Shown here: positions 36,201-50,170 of the stretch, piece by piece
How positions within the stretch are numbered: position 1 is the first letter of the stretch
Layout: every line of letters starts with the position of its first letter
Assembly (NCBI GenBank): GCA_018398805.1
Contig: JAGFBZ010000936.1
Coordinates: forward strand, 868,001 to 932,000
Length of the DNA: 64,000 nucleotides
Origin: Hirundichthys speculiger
Taxonomy: Eukaryota > Chordata > Actinopteri > Beloniformes > Exocoetidae
Direction: 5' to 3'
Translations under genes and position numbers: made by a program
The notes under the pieces: generated by a model
Seen by the model: the letters and a program-made list of their open reading frames with translations, nothing else
Told to the model about the DNA's origin: nothing
Databases searched by the model: none

Positions 36201-38406
36201 TGGTGTGTGACTGACCAGGCAGGGCTGAGGCTTGTCAGTGGGTAAACATTATAAAAATAAATAAAAAGGAAAAAAAAATGCGGTGCATGAATAAGTAATG
36301 ACAGCAGCGGAGAGTTTGAAGCTGAAGGCAGAACTCAGGGGTTTGCAAATTAAAGGGTCAGCTCAAAGATGGGGCATCTGGAGATGGGAGGGCATTGTGG
36401 TGAGCGGCTGTAGCACATGTGACGTGGAAGTTGGAGAAAATAAACCAAACAGGCAAGAGGAAAAGAGCCAGGAGCAACCACCTACGAGAAAAAAGACGAG
36501 AAAAACCGGCATTACATGGAAAAAATTTTGAAAACCAGTTCCACGGTATTATTCAGCCACAACATATGAGCTCATGTGTTGTGGCTGTCTGCAGTGGGGT
36601 AGTACTGACGAGCTGTTGGTGAATAACATGGTTCCTCCAGCACAGTAGTCAGTCATTCGGTGTGGCAGATAGTCAAAGAGCACGCAGCGGGGAGGAGAAC
36701 AGTGTTTTTATGCGCCCAGGTCCCGAAGCCACCCAGGACATATGCGATGGCCGATGTGTTTTCATGTCTGTGTGCACACATAATTAAGGGTTGCTTGATG
36801 TATAGCCACAGCTGGGAAGGAGTTGGGGGGGCAGGGTTCGGGAAGGGACAGAAAGACAGCTGGTAGGCCAAAGGGTGAGTGTAACGAGTGGTGTGTTGGA
36901 CAACCACAGTGGCTCCTTTGTTCCCACTCGCTTGTGCCAGTCAGAGCGAGTAGATGGCAGATTCAGTGAAGTGACTGAATCCTTTCATTGCACCTAGACC
37001 AGATATACATTCCAGCCTTACGCTAGCTTTCTCCTCAGACTGCGTGTGTTGAAGAGACTCCGTAGCTTGGAGAGTTTGCAGTAGGAGCGAAAGGTTTCTT
37101 CAACAGATGCTATAACCATCTCCCATAATTCCAGTGCTCCTGTAGAGCACTCATTATGTTTGTGATGACAGTCATCAGTGCTAGAATAATTGTAGCACCA
37201 GTAGGCTGCTTTCTATTCTGATAATGATAACGGTTGCTGTTGTGTACCTGTGTTGTCTCAAGGGTTATTGACTTACGGTAATATATGGAGTAAGTTTTGC
37301 TCTGGTGGACAGGGTCTCTGTATGTCAGCCGCTGTCCTGTATAACTTCTGAAGGAAATTTTGAGGTCACTTGAGACCTCTCATTCAGCCTCCTCTTTTAA
37401 TACCTGTTTGTTGCTTGTGTGTTGATGTGCGCACTTATCTTTCCCTGAATCAAATTGTCTTCTTAAGTCTTAAAAAAAAAATAGAGTGGTTGTAGGACAT
37501 GCACAAATCTAATTTTCCCGTGAATAGCAGGTCTTTTTGTTTTCCGTTTAAAACCTCAGTACTAACGCTTCCACTCCAACCATTTAGCTTTCACATGTTT
37601 TATATTTAGGAGTTCAATAAGCCCCTTCAGTGCTTGACTTTTTCTACTGAGGATCTGAACCATTTAGTTCAAGTAGGACAAGTAAAAATAGACAGGAACC
37701 AATCCCCTACGTTCTCAGGCTCTTCACACATCTTGATCTAGGCTAGCACAACCCAACAGGGAATAGAGCATTCAAATCTGCACAGAATGATGGGCAAACT
37801 GGCATTTAAGTGGAGGGCATGTTCACCGAATATGTGACTAGTGGCAGCAGTTTGGGTCTTGCCACATTTCAGAGCAATTAAAGGGAAACCAGTGGATTAT
37901 AATTCGTTGAGTTATGATGATGACATGACCTTTTGGTTATTACATGCTTCAGTGGAGAAGCCTATCTGAGCTTTTAAATTCAGCCAAGTGGAGACCAGTA
38001 AGGGATGTACTGGTATATGACACTTACAGCACTGTAGCAAGCAGGTCATGGAAGATCAAAAGGTTAATTGCGCTGTAATGTCACATATGATTAGGTGTGA
38101 TTCTACAACAGCTTTCACTTGCTTATTTTCTCAATTAAAGGAGCATGGCTTTATTAACCAGTGCTTCAGCCGTTTAGGATAACAGATTTTTATTTGAAAA
38201 ACAAGCATTTATTTTTGCTCGTCATTGTTAATATGACTAGTATGACTTTTTTTTTTTTTTTAAATAGTACTTAATTTTGATGTCCCAGAACAAAATCTTG
38301 TTTGGTGTGTGTTTGCAGAAGTTCCTCTTTTATAGCTTATTTTTATCTCTGGAAATTCTCACCACGCAGCGCACCAGGAAACTGGAAAAATGAAGCGAAC
38401 AAATCA

Positions 38407-39306
38407 TTAAAGGAGCAATGTGTAATGTGAAACCAAAAATTAAATTCATACTCCACACTCCAGTCAAAATGGGGGCAGTACAGCTGCACAAAGCGAGTTG
38501 GTCTACCTTCGCGTAAGAACGAGAAAACACACAGTCCCTCCTCCCATCAGTCTCACAACTCATCTGGCCAGCCGGTCGCCACTGCATAAGTTACTTGGCC
38601 ATGAACTTACTTTGTCGCCAAAACAACAGTAAGGTAGTTTGCAGAAGTCAAAAGGATAAACTAGTCACAGCTCCACAGGAACACGATAAACACGATTAAA
38701 ATTACCAAAGTAGGGACATTATAATCTTATAATGTCACGTTTGGCATCTGATGTTAATTTCAGTTTAAATATTAACCTATTAGCAAGACCTCCCAGCAAC
38801 CAAGTATCGTCCGTCAGTGCCAACTAAGTTTGTCAACATTCATTCTGATTTGAAAAGCACTGCTGATATTTATTCTGGTTTTAGCCCTATCTTTATCTGC
38901 TTTTTTGGCTTCTGAACTACCATGTAGATAGTAAAGTTCTCTTCCAGAGAGCTTCCACCATCTTCGCCGTTTCTGTTCACCCATCCTAAAATGCTAACTT
39001 GGAGGGAGTACCGACATGACTGACAAGTTCAAGTACGCCCACAAACCAGCGTGACTTCTTCGTGTCATCATGTTGCACTGAGGCCGCTATGTTGCTCACT
39101 ACCACCACACATGGCAGAAACTGGTATTACGAGCCTGGACAGAGTGAAGCTAATTATTTAGCACGCCACCTCGGGTAGATATCTCAGCAGCCAAATACAT
39201 AGTCATCATTTTGGTGACATGACTGCACTCATTTCTTCTCTCTCTCTTGATGTTTCTAGGTTATTTTGGGATATTTTAACTGACAATCCTACAGATTGCT
39301 CTAAGA
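38407..39306. mobile_element. Probable TTAA-type DNA element with degraded ends
   Basis: TTAAAGGAGCAATGTGTAA at the left and, inverted at the right, AGAGCAATCTGTAGGATT are related termini. The interior has phrases common in dispersed fish repeats (GCCGCTATGTTGCTC and similar). The right TTAA is not intact, so the boundaries and class are tentative. Confidence 0.5.
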
Positions 39307-39349
39307 ATTTATTTTCCTCACCGTGGTTAATATCCAGCCATTGATAAAC

Positions 39350-39475
39350 TATACCCACTGCTTCCTAACGGGTCACGGAGGTCTGCTGGAGCCTGTCCCA
39401 GCTTTTTTCAGGTAAAAGGCAGGGGTACATCATCGACAGGTCTCCAGTCCATCGCAGGCGAACATATAGACTTAT
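39350..39475 (-). mobile_element. L2-like LINE 3' fragment
   Basis: CTGCTGGAGCCTGTCCCAGC followed by GGCAGGGGTACATCATCGAC and AGTCCATCGCAGGCGAACA is the antisense of the widespread fish L2-type 3' region (normally GGCTCCAGC and GTACCCTGCC words). Short and eroded. Confidence 0.65.
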
Positions 39476-42400
39476 GTCCCTTTAACTTTGGATCAGATCA
39501 CTGTGTTCTGAACACATTCAAGTGAAAACCTAATCGGACCGAATTAGTATTGAAATGATTGGGAGTGACAGTCATTTGCGGAATTGGACTATAAGTTAAT
39601 TTTAAATTTTCTAGTCAGAGATAGTTAACTTATAGTCACATGACTGTAATTTAATTGAGAAATTGTGCCAATGCAGGATTTGTCCAGCTGAGCTCAGACT
39701 TCACTGTTTAAAAATACTTACCCAGAGGACTGATTTATAACTCACGTAATGCTTGCTTTATTCCTATTCACACATTCTTTTTAAATCTAATTTTCACACC
39801 ACAATAGCAGTGTAGTTTTTGGAGGGAGCAGTGGGATGTTATTGCATTCAAATTAAGTTTCTTTTCATTTCCATCCTTCACATTTCATTAGAAATTGACA
39901 GACTTGTGATGTACATGCGGCACCTCTGAGTTTCCTGAAGTCTGGTTTAGTTCTTTGGGTTTTCAGATGTACAATATAATGGAATCTTATTTCAACTACA
40001 CATAGTATTTATGAGCCCAAAACATGCAAGGAATACTGCAGCTGTAGCTATGCCTTGGCTAGATGATGTTATGTATCCCTGTCTTTGAATGGTTCATAAA
40101 AACCCCAGAAAATGGTGCAGTTTCATGGGAAACTTCTCAGCAAAAACACTGAAATATTTACCATCTTCCTGTGTGTAAAACTGTATCGCTCTGCCTGATA
40201 GGATAGCATCCTGAAAGCAGTCCTGGTTGTGTATGTTTGTATAAATGCTGAGCAAAATGAAAGCATGGCCGCGTTGGCTCAGCAATAATTTGTAATGAAA
40301 ATTCTCTGACCCGGGATACCTGATCCTTCGTGTCTCATTTAACTCAAAGGAGCACATGCCACCCCTGCTAGTGAACAGAGGGATTTAAGCTCCTATAACG
40401 TTACCAAACACATCTGAAAAAGCCTTCTGATCATCAGCTTACCAGCAACCTTTTAGCTTAAAACCCAAAAGGCTGTAGTCGTAAGGGTAATGCATTTTGC
40501 GTTGGATTATTAGTGCTTCATGTAACTTTACATGGTTATTGTGGAGAGTGGATCTCTCAGATCTATTAGATAATCTGCTATTATGTTAAATCGGCTTTTA
40601 AAACATTTTCCGCAACAACCATGTCAGCTGTTTCAAGGACAGTAGCTTATTACATCAGAAAGTAGTTTGCATGTTACTTTTCCAATTGAAAAGTGGAAAG
40701 TTTGAGTGAATTTACCTAAAATCTGAGTTAAAGGTGTCTGTGTCTCTTTTTCCTGTAATTGAGGTGTATGTGAAATCCCCTAACTGGCCTTGCGTGGCAT
40801 TCATCAGACTGGTAATCTAGTCAACCAAGGTGAAGTGTGTCGGTCTGAATGTTACTAGCACATCATTTAATCCGTGGACAGTACATGCCTCCACCATGTC
40901 GTATTTTAACAAGATGTGCTCTTTCACTTGTTCCTGTCTGATCAAGTTGGCCATGACTTTGGGAAGCCAAACACTTACAATAATTGGGTGTGCCTTTCCC
41001 ATATTGCCCATGCTCCTGGGCCATGTACGGTTGTCTTTTCTCTCTGAAATGAGTGAAACTAAGCCTTTAGCTCCAGTATTGTTCTTGCATAATCCCCACT
41101 GCTCTATTCTGAGCCTTACACTCATGCCTGGTTGGGAGACTGCGCAGCTCTTTTTGCACCTTTGTGGGATCCTGAGTGTCAAAGTAAGTTACCATACCTG
41201 CCTTTTTGTTTTCACGGTGCACACAGAACAACATTATCTTGCTTACGGGCTGCGATAATCCAGTTAAGGTATGAAAATATCCCTCATGAGCAGAATTCTG
41301 TTTTACAGGAAAAGATAAGTACTGTCTGTTATTTAAAACGAGAGGCTCCACAGAGAAGTTTAGTTTGGATGTCTGTCTTCTGCTTGTGTGTGTCTTTTCC
41401 TTTTGTCAGGTACATTATTCTTCCTGATGTGTCGTTTTTAGCACATAGAGGAAGTGGAATATCTGTCTTTTATTTTCCAGGTTTTATTAAAGTAGAAGAA
41501 ATGTTACCCTTGAACTCATTTATTTATGTTTTAGGTGGTTGCTTTGGTAGAGCTTATGGTGTATGAACTAGAGTAGCAGGCATATGGGAGACAGATGAGA
41601 GTTATTGATTTGCCCTACAGGAAGATGGCTTGATTAGTTGCTTACTGAGGTGCGGACCTGGAACAAGCCATAACTTCACGTCTGTCCTGAGTTTCCTTGG
41701 TGTTAGTGTTTCTAGTAGAGAAAAGGAAATGTATGTTTATCTGTTGTTTGCTTTTTCTGGAATGCGCCCACTTGCTATACTTCAGGGGGTGAGAGAGAGA
41801 TGCTCAGATGCACTTTCTGTTACGTGAGAGTTATCAAGGTCGCTTCATGGTGGAGGCGTTTTCCTGCTTGTGAATGAAGAGCACAGTGCCGGTCTTTCCT
41901 TGCGCTACAATGGCCTCCGCCTCCTCCGACAAAACCACACATGTATACATACAGGCCTCTCAGACAATGGGACTACAGACCTTTTACAATGACTTCCCCT
42001 CTTTGACCAACTGAAAAGCACCACTTATCCCCGCCTCAGTCACGTGACCTCGCAGCGTTTGTGTGTAAGCCCTACCACCCCCTCCAGACTTACCCCCCCA
42101 TGCGCAAGGATAGGGGTCCAAATGAAATTTTTCAGGATGACTAGTTCCTTAAAGCGTGACCCCGAAGGCTCCAGTCATTGTTGTCTGCTGTGATCACTCA
42201 GAGAGGAGCTTTGGTTAAAGTATTTCAAACCTGTCTCCCTGATTCTCTCCTGCTTTTGAAGCATTGCACTTTGATGTTTCTCTGCACCCTAAACTGTTAT
42301 GTCTATGGGAATAAAACACACTTCTTGTGTTTCCTTTGACTTTAAAGCTTTGCTTCCAGCCTTCAACACCTTTTTTTTTTTGTAATTGCCTATCAACTCT

Positions 42401-44430
42401 GAAATCTGAGCTTTAGAGGATCACTATATATCTAGACAAAGTTTGGCCAGCTTTTCTGTGCTGTCATCAGTCTTTATGCTGAGCTGGAGAAGGTTTGGGG
42501 TGGGTGTGGGAGGGTGGGGGGGTGGATAAAGTCAGATTTCCTCATTGCTTCTCTTTAATATTTGTTTCTTTGATGTGTGATTAATCTCTTTGCGACAAAT
42601 TTGCCACAGCTGTAGAATTTTAGAGCATTATAATGCCTTGGCTTTTCTTAAAGTACTTAACATTAAAGGTCTCAGATTATATGCCTGAAGCGTTTATTTT
42701 TCCTCTATTTGTTCAGACCTTTTCTTCTAGGGCAGTATTTATTCATATATAGATTTCAGGCTTTCATCTTTTTTTTTTTTTTTTTTTTTTTTTAGCTTTT
42801 CAGTCTTCTCATATGAGAGAAGCAACCAGCGCAGTTCTCAAGGGAATGCAAACTGCAACCAACACTAGGTTGGATCATTTTCATGGCTGGTAATGAGATC
42901 CATACATTTCCACAGATTTCAGTGTCATGCATGCGAATTTCAGACCTCCATTATTTTCCTTTTAGTATTCTGGCTGCTCTTCCCGGCTTCATCCTAATGG
43001 ACCAGCTATGTGAGTTATACACCAAAGACGTCACAGGCCTGCAGCCAGACCAGCCACTGTGGAGTCTTGGGATGCACATAGCATAGCTGACATTTTTATT
43101 TCCTAAACCCAAATCTTTAGTTGAGGTAATTTGAGGCTTGGAACTGGCTGCTATCAGCCTTGGAAGTTTGAAGTCTATGGAAGCCTTCTGGTGAGAACCG
43201 TTTAGCGCTCCAGTGTGCAGATTTTCTTGACAGTATCATGTTTTTCATTGCCAGCGTAAGAGTTTATTAAAAAAGGATTTCCAGTGCTTATCTTTAAAAC
43301 GGATACTAATGCTTGTTGATTGTACTTGTCGCCGTTGTTCCCAACGCAGATGGAATCCAACAACTCCTCCAAAGCTGATGTTTCCCGCACCTGCAAAGAC
43401 TTCAAAGATTGGATCAACTTTTGAGGATAACTCTGAATCAGACAGAATTTCCATAAGTCAGTCCCACTATATTCTTCAGTTTGCTACAATTGCAGCATCG
43501 AGAGTGGGTGTCTGACCTGGATAAGCTGCTTCTAAAGGGCTGACAATCCTGAGAGCACAAGGTCATGCTGTCAGTGATTCACTAAGCCTGTGGGCTCCAG
43601 CGCTCTTTCTCACTCGCACTCGCTCTCTCTTTCCCTATCTATGAAAAGGCTTCCAGGGTAAACACCTAATTTTGGGACTCGTTTCGGTTTTAAAGCTCTC
43701 ACTACCAACCTTGATGCTGACTGATATTGAGTTATGTAATGAGGAAGGATGGCTATCTAAAGAGAAAATCTAAAGAGAAACGAGATTCTATTCGAACATG
43801 GCACATAAGCTATTGTTTTTCAGTTTCTGAGGGAATGGAGGACAAAAAAAACATGTGTAATAGTCACCTTATGTAATGCCCTTGAATGCACACACCAAAA
43901 GCGCAGAGGATTAAAATATACACACTCCAGGGTATTTTAACAGTGCAGATAATGTTTCACAAACACTTAAAAATCCCAAAATATCGTGCGCTGAGGCCGC
44001 AGTGATCACAACGATGTGCTTCATTCATGAACAGTTTGTCAGAGCATTATGTAACCAGGAGGCTGGATGTTGGCTGCTGTCAACGCTAAATTAAACTGGA
44101 CAAAAATCCAGGTGAATTTCAGATGTCAGTCATGATATAGATAAAGAGATGATGACATCTTGCTCTTAAATAACAAACACTTCCACTTGTGAATAAAAAA
44201 AAAAAAACCCCACTGGTTTACAGTCAGCTCAATCATGATGTTTCGGTTGTATTTGTCAGTTTTTCTTTTACTTGTAGTTGTGACTTACACATTGTTTGAT
44301 GCTGTTTATGTCGACTGTTTACTGCACTAACTGGTGACCCTATGTGTACGTTCATGAGTCATTATTTGAAATCCAGGAATTATTTTTATTTATTTTTTCT
44401 ATTTGCAACTGAAATGGAAAATGTCTAGAC

Positions 44431-44952
44431 CAGTGGTCTCCAACCCCTGGTTCCTGGCCCGGTACCGGTCCGTGGGTCATTTGGTACCGGCCTGCAGAGA
44501 AAAAATAAATAACTCCCAATTACCGTTTGATTTATTATCCGAGTCTAAAGGATGTTTTATTTTGAAAAAAGGACCAGATTCTTTCCATTACATCCGTCTA
44601 TGACTTACTCTTGATGCTTGACAAGACGTCAAGACCCGTTTCTCGATCACGTGATACGTTTAAACCCCAAAGCTGGCAAAATGAGTAAAAAACAAACGTC
44701 ATCAGAAAGTGTCTTTCCACAGAGCGGATGTTACCGATGTTCTGTTGTTACTAGGAGGCTTCTAATATAGTTGCACATGAATACAGAGTGGATTTATGTT
44801 TATTATGATATTTAGAAAATACCACAGATTTTATGCTGGTCATATCATTTTATTTTGTTGTATTGATCTGCGACACTCGTACAGACTGGTCAGTGAAAAT
44901 ATTGCCTTACATTAAAGCGGTCCGTGGTGCAAAAAAAGGTTGGGGGCCACTG
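44431..44952. mobile_element. hAT (Charlie-like) non-autonomous element
   Basis: The left end CAGTGGTCTCCAACCCC and the right end GGTTGGGGGCCACTG are inverted repeats, flanked by GTCTAGAC (44423-44430) and GTCTAGAT (44953-44960), an 8-bp duplication with one mismatch. CCGGTACCGG and GGTCCGTGG words inside are typical of this family. There is no coding capacity. Confidence 0.9.
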
Positions 44953-47910
44953 GTCTAGATGACTGAAGTCAGTAAGTGATGACTGTGTCTATGAGCCGTT
45001 AATAAATGGTAATTACCTTCCTTTGTAATGGGAGACTAAGCAATATGCAAATCTTTGCTACTATACTATACAGCACTTAACCTTCTCCCATTCCTCATTA
45101 AACCTGTATTGTATTAATAACATGTCTTTTTTAGACATGTAAAAAGTCAGCAGCACATTAGTCTGTGACCACATTCTCATCCTCATTATACAGTAACAAC
45201 AGGATACTTGCTGAGTCCATGGGCAGTGAAACCCAAGTAAAACAGCGTGCTTGACCTTTCGTGCAGTAAGATACACAGCAGGCAGTAAGGTCATTCCTCA
45301 TTAAACACTTTTGAGTTGACATACCTGTGATATAATCCTGTTTATTTTTGATGGTTTGCAGACCCAGCGCACACATATATGGATGGTGTTCATTTTGCTA
45401 ATAACGAAATCGAGAAATTTAATCCAGTGAAGAATCCTTGTCCAGCAGGAATGGTGTGCTGTTACACAAGGCCCTTGATAATTTGGCCACAGGTTGGCTT
45501 TCTGTAAATATTATGGAGTTAATTCCTTCATCTGAGACTGTATCCTGAACAGTCTGGGGATCCTGTAACTTTGCATTTTTACAGGGTTATGACGCAGCCA
45601 ATTGTCATAAATCACCTTAGAACATATCACAGGCTTGTGAGCCACTTGTATTTACAGTTATAGTCCCTGTTATGTTTTAAGAGCCTGTGCTGCTTTGCGA
45701 ATCGAGCTGTCGTGTGGCACACTGCCACATGAATGTGAGGTGTTTGTACGGGGATGCGCACCTTGAAACAAAGTTGTGACTTTGCTTTCCTGTCATCAAC
45801 AGTAATAGCATCTAGCACAGACCAATGTGCTTTGATCCTGACAACTGGAGTTTGATCATTACAAGTAAGGGTGGTTACCCCTCTTGAGTGGAACAAGTCT
45901 GGGTATGATTTTGACCTGTGTTTTCTATTTTGGTCTTTCAGCTAACAGTTTGATCCAGAGCACTTTGGGAATGAGTGTAACTGTAAGCTCACATTCCTGA
46001 AATACCAGCATCGCATGCAAACAGTCATAATGTGGGCCACGGTCAGAGCCACAGCTAATAGTCTCTCTGCCAATGTACAAACAACAACAACAACAACAAA
46101 AAAAAACAGTTATTTTTATTACCAGTCATGCTGGTATTACTATGAATTCTGCATATTCTTGGTGTCTTTACCATTTGATAGCCATTAGATTTTTTTCCTT
46201 TAGCACAGGTGCTAATGCAACTGCCACTCAAAGGGCTTCTCCATATTTTAGTCAGTCTTTTTTTTTTTCATTGTCATTTGTTAAATTAAGCAGTTGCTGC
46301 CTTCCGTTGTGCTGCGTTTACTGTTTTTAGAGTCACTGTAGCTTTGTTTGCGACAGCTATTCTTATTGTAAATGTTGCTTAACCCAAAAACAGGAAAGAC
46401 AGACAGACACAGTCAACAAGATAAAGGTCAAGTGAGGAAGAGACCACCCTTCTACTAACAGTTCTGTCTGCAACGTTAATATATGATCTTGTACTGACTC
46501 ATCATGGGATAATATGGGTGCTTTATTTTGTCCACCTCCACAAGAAAATGTATCTCCATTGAAAATGTCACAGTTATACAACCAACTGAAGAACGGTCTG
46601 AATGTATATGATAATAATTTTGAGTCCATCTCTATGCTGTGGTTTCCACAATAGTGAGTTAGATTTTCTGTGAAGAATATGGTGACTGAGAACAGCCAAG
46701 TATGGTCTTTATAAAACATTGCATCTTCTCAAAACTCTTGCTCAACACAGTTCAGTTAACAGTTAAACAAACTTTCAAATGAGCATAATGTGGGTTCATT
46801 AAGACTGGAGTGTCTTAAACCTGCACACCTCAGGAGGAAGTGGTCACTGATGAGAGCTTCACAAATCTTTCTATGGACTAGAAATCCTTTGTCTTTCCTT
46901 ACATGTGACTTTAAACCAGGTCATTTAGTAATCTCTTCCTGCTTGCCGTCACCTTATTCTTGAATTTTACCGCTCTTTTCACTGACAAAGCGATTTCCTC
47001 TTTTTTCGACAAACGCCTACTTCCTCCTTCTGTCTCTCTCAGCGCTCTCTTGGTTACTCTTGTTGAAGCACAACTCAAACCGTGGTGAACTTCTTGTCTG
47101 TAGCTTATGATGCTGAAAGCGCTTGGTCAGGCTTAAGTTGCTTAGATAAAAACTGCCCTCTCCTATACAGCAGCCGCATGCTCAAGAAGCGGTTTGATTT
47201 TAAAGGAAGCTAGCAGTCCTGCTGATTGTCAAGTTTTCCGGGTGAGTCTTCACATCTTCAGTGTTTTTTGCTCTTTCTTCATGCTGCACAGGATGCAGTA
47301 GGCCTCAGGGTGTGGCGCCGTGTGCTCTCCTGCCTCCTTCGCTCTCCGGCGTGTCACCACTGGGCTCTAACATTGTGGTTTGATGTTTGCAGTCTGGAGT
47401 GGTTTGTCTTTGCATGTGCTTCCCTGACCGAAGGTGGGACTATTGTGGGTTTTAACCAGAGGAAAATGATAAAGTCGAACAGCAGATGAGTCTAAAGACA
47501 GTTGAGCATTGAGGTCTCATGGTTTGGAGGATGTAAATGTGGTGTGAGTAATTTATGATTTTGGAATGGTTAGACATAGAGCATACTTACTGGAAAGTAA
47601 GGTTCTTGGTAAAATGAAGATTCCCACAAATACACATTGTGGATTAGATGTGGGCACAATTTTGCCTTGTGCTCTTATTTCTTTTCTGGCACGTGTCTTC
47701 TTTTTCTCCTGCGTCCTCATGTTTAAATGTTCCAGTGTTTTGATTATCTGTGTTTGCAGAAAGTCACCCAAGCACCTCTAATTGTTTCTGACTCACTTGA
47801 ATACCTTCGTTTGCTCACAGTTCCCCAGTTGAGGTTTTGCTTGAACCTCGCTCAGCACCTCTGCGGGGCTTCCATGCTCTCTTCTTTGTCCCTTTTTGCC
47901 CATTTATGTG

Positions 47911-47912
<2 letters not shown>

Positions 47913-47948
<36 letters not shown>
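47913..47948. repeat. (CA)n microsatellite
   Basis: Eighteen perfect CA units. Confidence 0.97.
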
Positions 47949-47949
<1 letters not shown>

Positions 47950-49379
47950 AGTAGATTCAGCTGTATATGCTCTCAGCGTGAGCCCAGACAACAATTTTGT
48001 GTCATCTCAGCTGGCTTACACCTCTGCAAGAGGTCTGTTGACTGCTCCAGAGAGGTGTTACAAGTTGCTGGTACTGACATTTGACAGGATATCCTGGCAG
48101 CTGTAGTGTTGTGAGAATTAGGGCGGTCTTGTGACACATCGAGGCCTGCTGGGAGCCACATGGGTCTGGCAAGAATCACCAGGATGTTGTGACAATTGTC
48201 AGTCCAACCCCCCAAACTCTGAACAAGATTGAATTCATGGAAATCTCCTCCTGCTCTGTCATTTGTGAGGGAACTGCTTGACTTGATTCTTTTGCTTTGC
48301 GTCTTACATGTTTTGTCTCTTGGAACAGGGCACTTCCTCTTTTTGGTCGAATCTTGAAGCCATATTTCTAAAGCGTGACCCAAGCCTTTCCCCTTTTTCC
48401 TTTTGTCTGCTTCCTTTATTTTTAGCTGTTCTGTCAGCCCCCTGTCTTAGAGCCAGCCATTTTTCCTGTGGGCTGAGTGTTGGGCGTATGTCTGTGTGCA
48501 AGGACTGGACACAACAGCTTGAAGACTCTGTACTCTTGCTGAAATGTTTTTTTTCTCTCGGGAATAGGTTGTGTTTTTGTATTCATATTCTACATGAGAT
48601 TCCCTCATGTCGAGACGGCAATGTTGTACGAGGCACGTGACAGAAAAAGCTCGAGAATGCACAGGCGGAAACGGTACAACATTTTTGGTTGCTACTGGTG
48701 GTGATGGTACAAAAGCAAACAAAACTGATAAACGTTTCAGTCCGCTGAAAAAAATACACTATCGTCCACTCTTAGGTAATAGCTGAATGGTATTCAGTTA
48801 AACATTTAGGAGTGAGACAGTGCTTATGTTAATCTGGCAGGACTGGAGGTATCTGGAAAAAAGAGGAGGGGAACCTGTGATCTACATGATCTAAAGAGTG
48901 CGTTAGTGTGTGTGTTAGTCATCTGCACACAAGGAAAACTCAGCATAATCCACGTGTGGCTCGAATTTTACGTAGATGTTTGAAGGTGTCAGGCTCAGTC
49001 CTCTGTGCTTCGCTGTTCTCTGCACAAAGGTGGCTGCCCTTTGTCTTACTATTCAGATAAATGATGGCATGGACACAAGCAGACACTCGTCCCTGCAGCC
49101 TGGAGGGCTCTTTGCAAAGACATCCTATACAGACCTAGAAGGGTTTTTTTTTTTTAAATATATATCTACCCAGCACGTACTTGGCTATATATACACAAAA
49201 CATGAATCCTATAACTATAACTGACGTGTTCTTGCCCATGTCAGTTATTTCTGTAGTTTCAGGTGTTTGAATCATTCAATAAATGATCATAAATAGTCTG
49301 TATGCGTTTTCCTTCACTTATTTTAAAATCACAAAAATATGTAATCATTTAAAATAAAAAACAGTTGCAGGTAAGAGCA

Positions 49380-50030
49380 CAGTGATCCCTTATTTTTGCA
49401 GGTTAATGGGGACTGGCGCGTCCCCTCCCCCCCTAAATAATGTGTTTAAAACATGTTTAAAAACTGCAAAAAAAGTAGCGAGGCACTGCAGCGAAACAAG
49501 ACAAAGGCTCAACTGTGGTCTTTCTGTTACCTTCACAGCCTCTGGTCTCTGAACCGTAGTGAAGAAACTGCTGGTATTGTGCTATTTTTGGCTCATAATT
49601 AGCGGCTAACACGCTAACAACAACAAAAGGAAAAGTCTGTTTTTCTCTGCATGGAACGAGCACTTCATTCTGGCACTGCAGGAACTTGTAACATCACACA
49701 GGTTGTATTGTTGGGCTCCTGTCGGTTAACAGAGAATGTAAATCTATACACGCTGGGCTGCTGTTGATGCTCACTACACTTTTCATCTAACCCCGTTTTC
49801 GTTCTGTCGTCCCACGACACACACACCATTACCCATAAGGCCACATCATTACCCATAAGGCTTCCTTCTTAAAGGGGCCAGGCTGGCCCGCAGTATTTCT
49901 TCGCTGTGAGAGAACACGCACAACATCCTGTGATGTTTCTGTGATTTTTTAATTATATTATATATTTCTGAAAAATCCGCGAATAACTAAAACCGTGAAA
50001 CTTAAACCGCGAATTGGCAAGAGATCACTG
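49380..50030 (-). mobile_element. CAGTGATC-ended DNA transposon (copy 2, both ends)
   Basis: The left end CAGTGATCCCTTATTTTTGC and, inverted at the right, CAGTGATCTCTTGCCAATTC form terminal inverted repeats. The flanks are CA on the left and TA on the right, consistent with a decayed TA target duplication. The interior matches copy 1 at 23607 in the opposite orientation, including the doubled CATTACCCATAAGG. Its ORFs are not transposase, so it is non-autonomous. Confidence 0.85.
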
Positions 50031-50144
50031 TATTTGCAACAAAAACCTCGTCAGGGATTTATGAGGGCAAACAAATGACACAAAACTAACTAATTGCTCA
50101 TTGATTGTAATAAAACTAAACTGTTCAATAATCATGAAATTTAT

Positions 50145-50170
50145 TTGAGGTCATATCGCCCGGCCCTGTC
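50145..50170. mobile_element. Solo hAT-like terminus
   Basis: GTCATATCGCCCGGCCCTG resembles the right terminus of the element at 58819-59524 (ATATCGCCCAGCACTA). No partner end was found nearby, so it is an isolated fragment. Confidence 0.3.
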
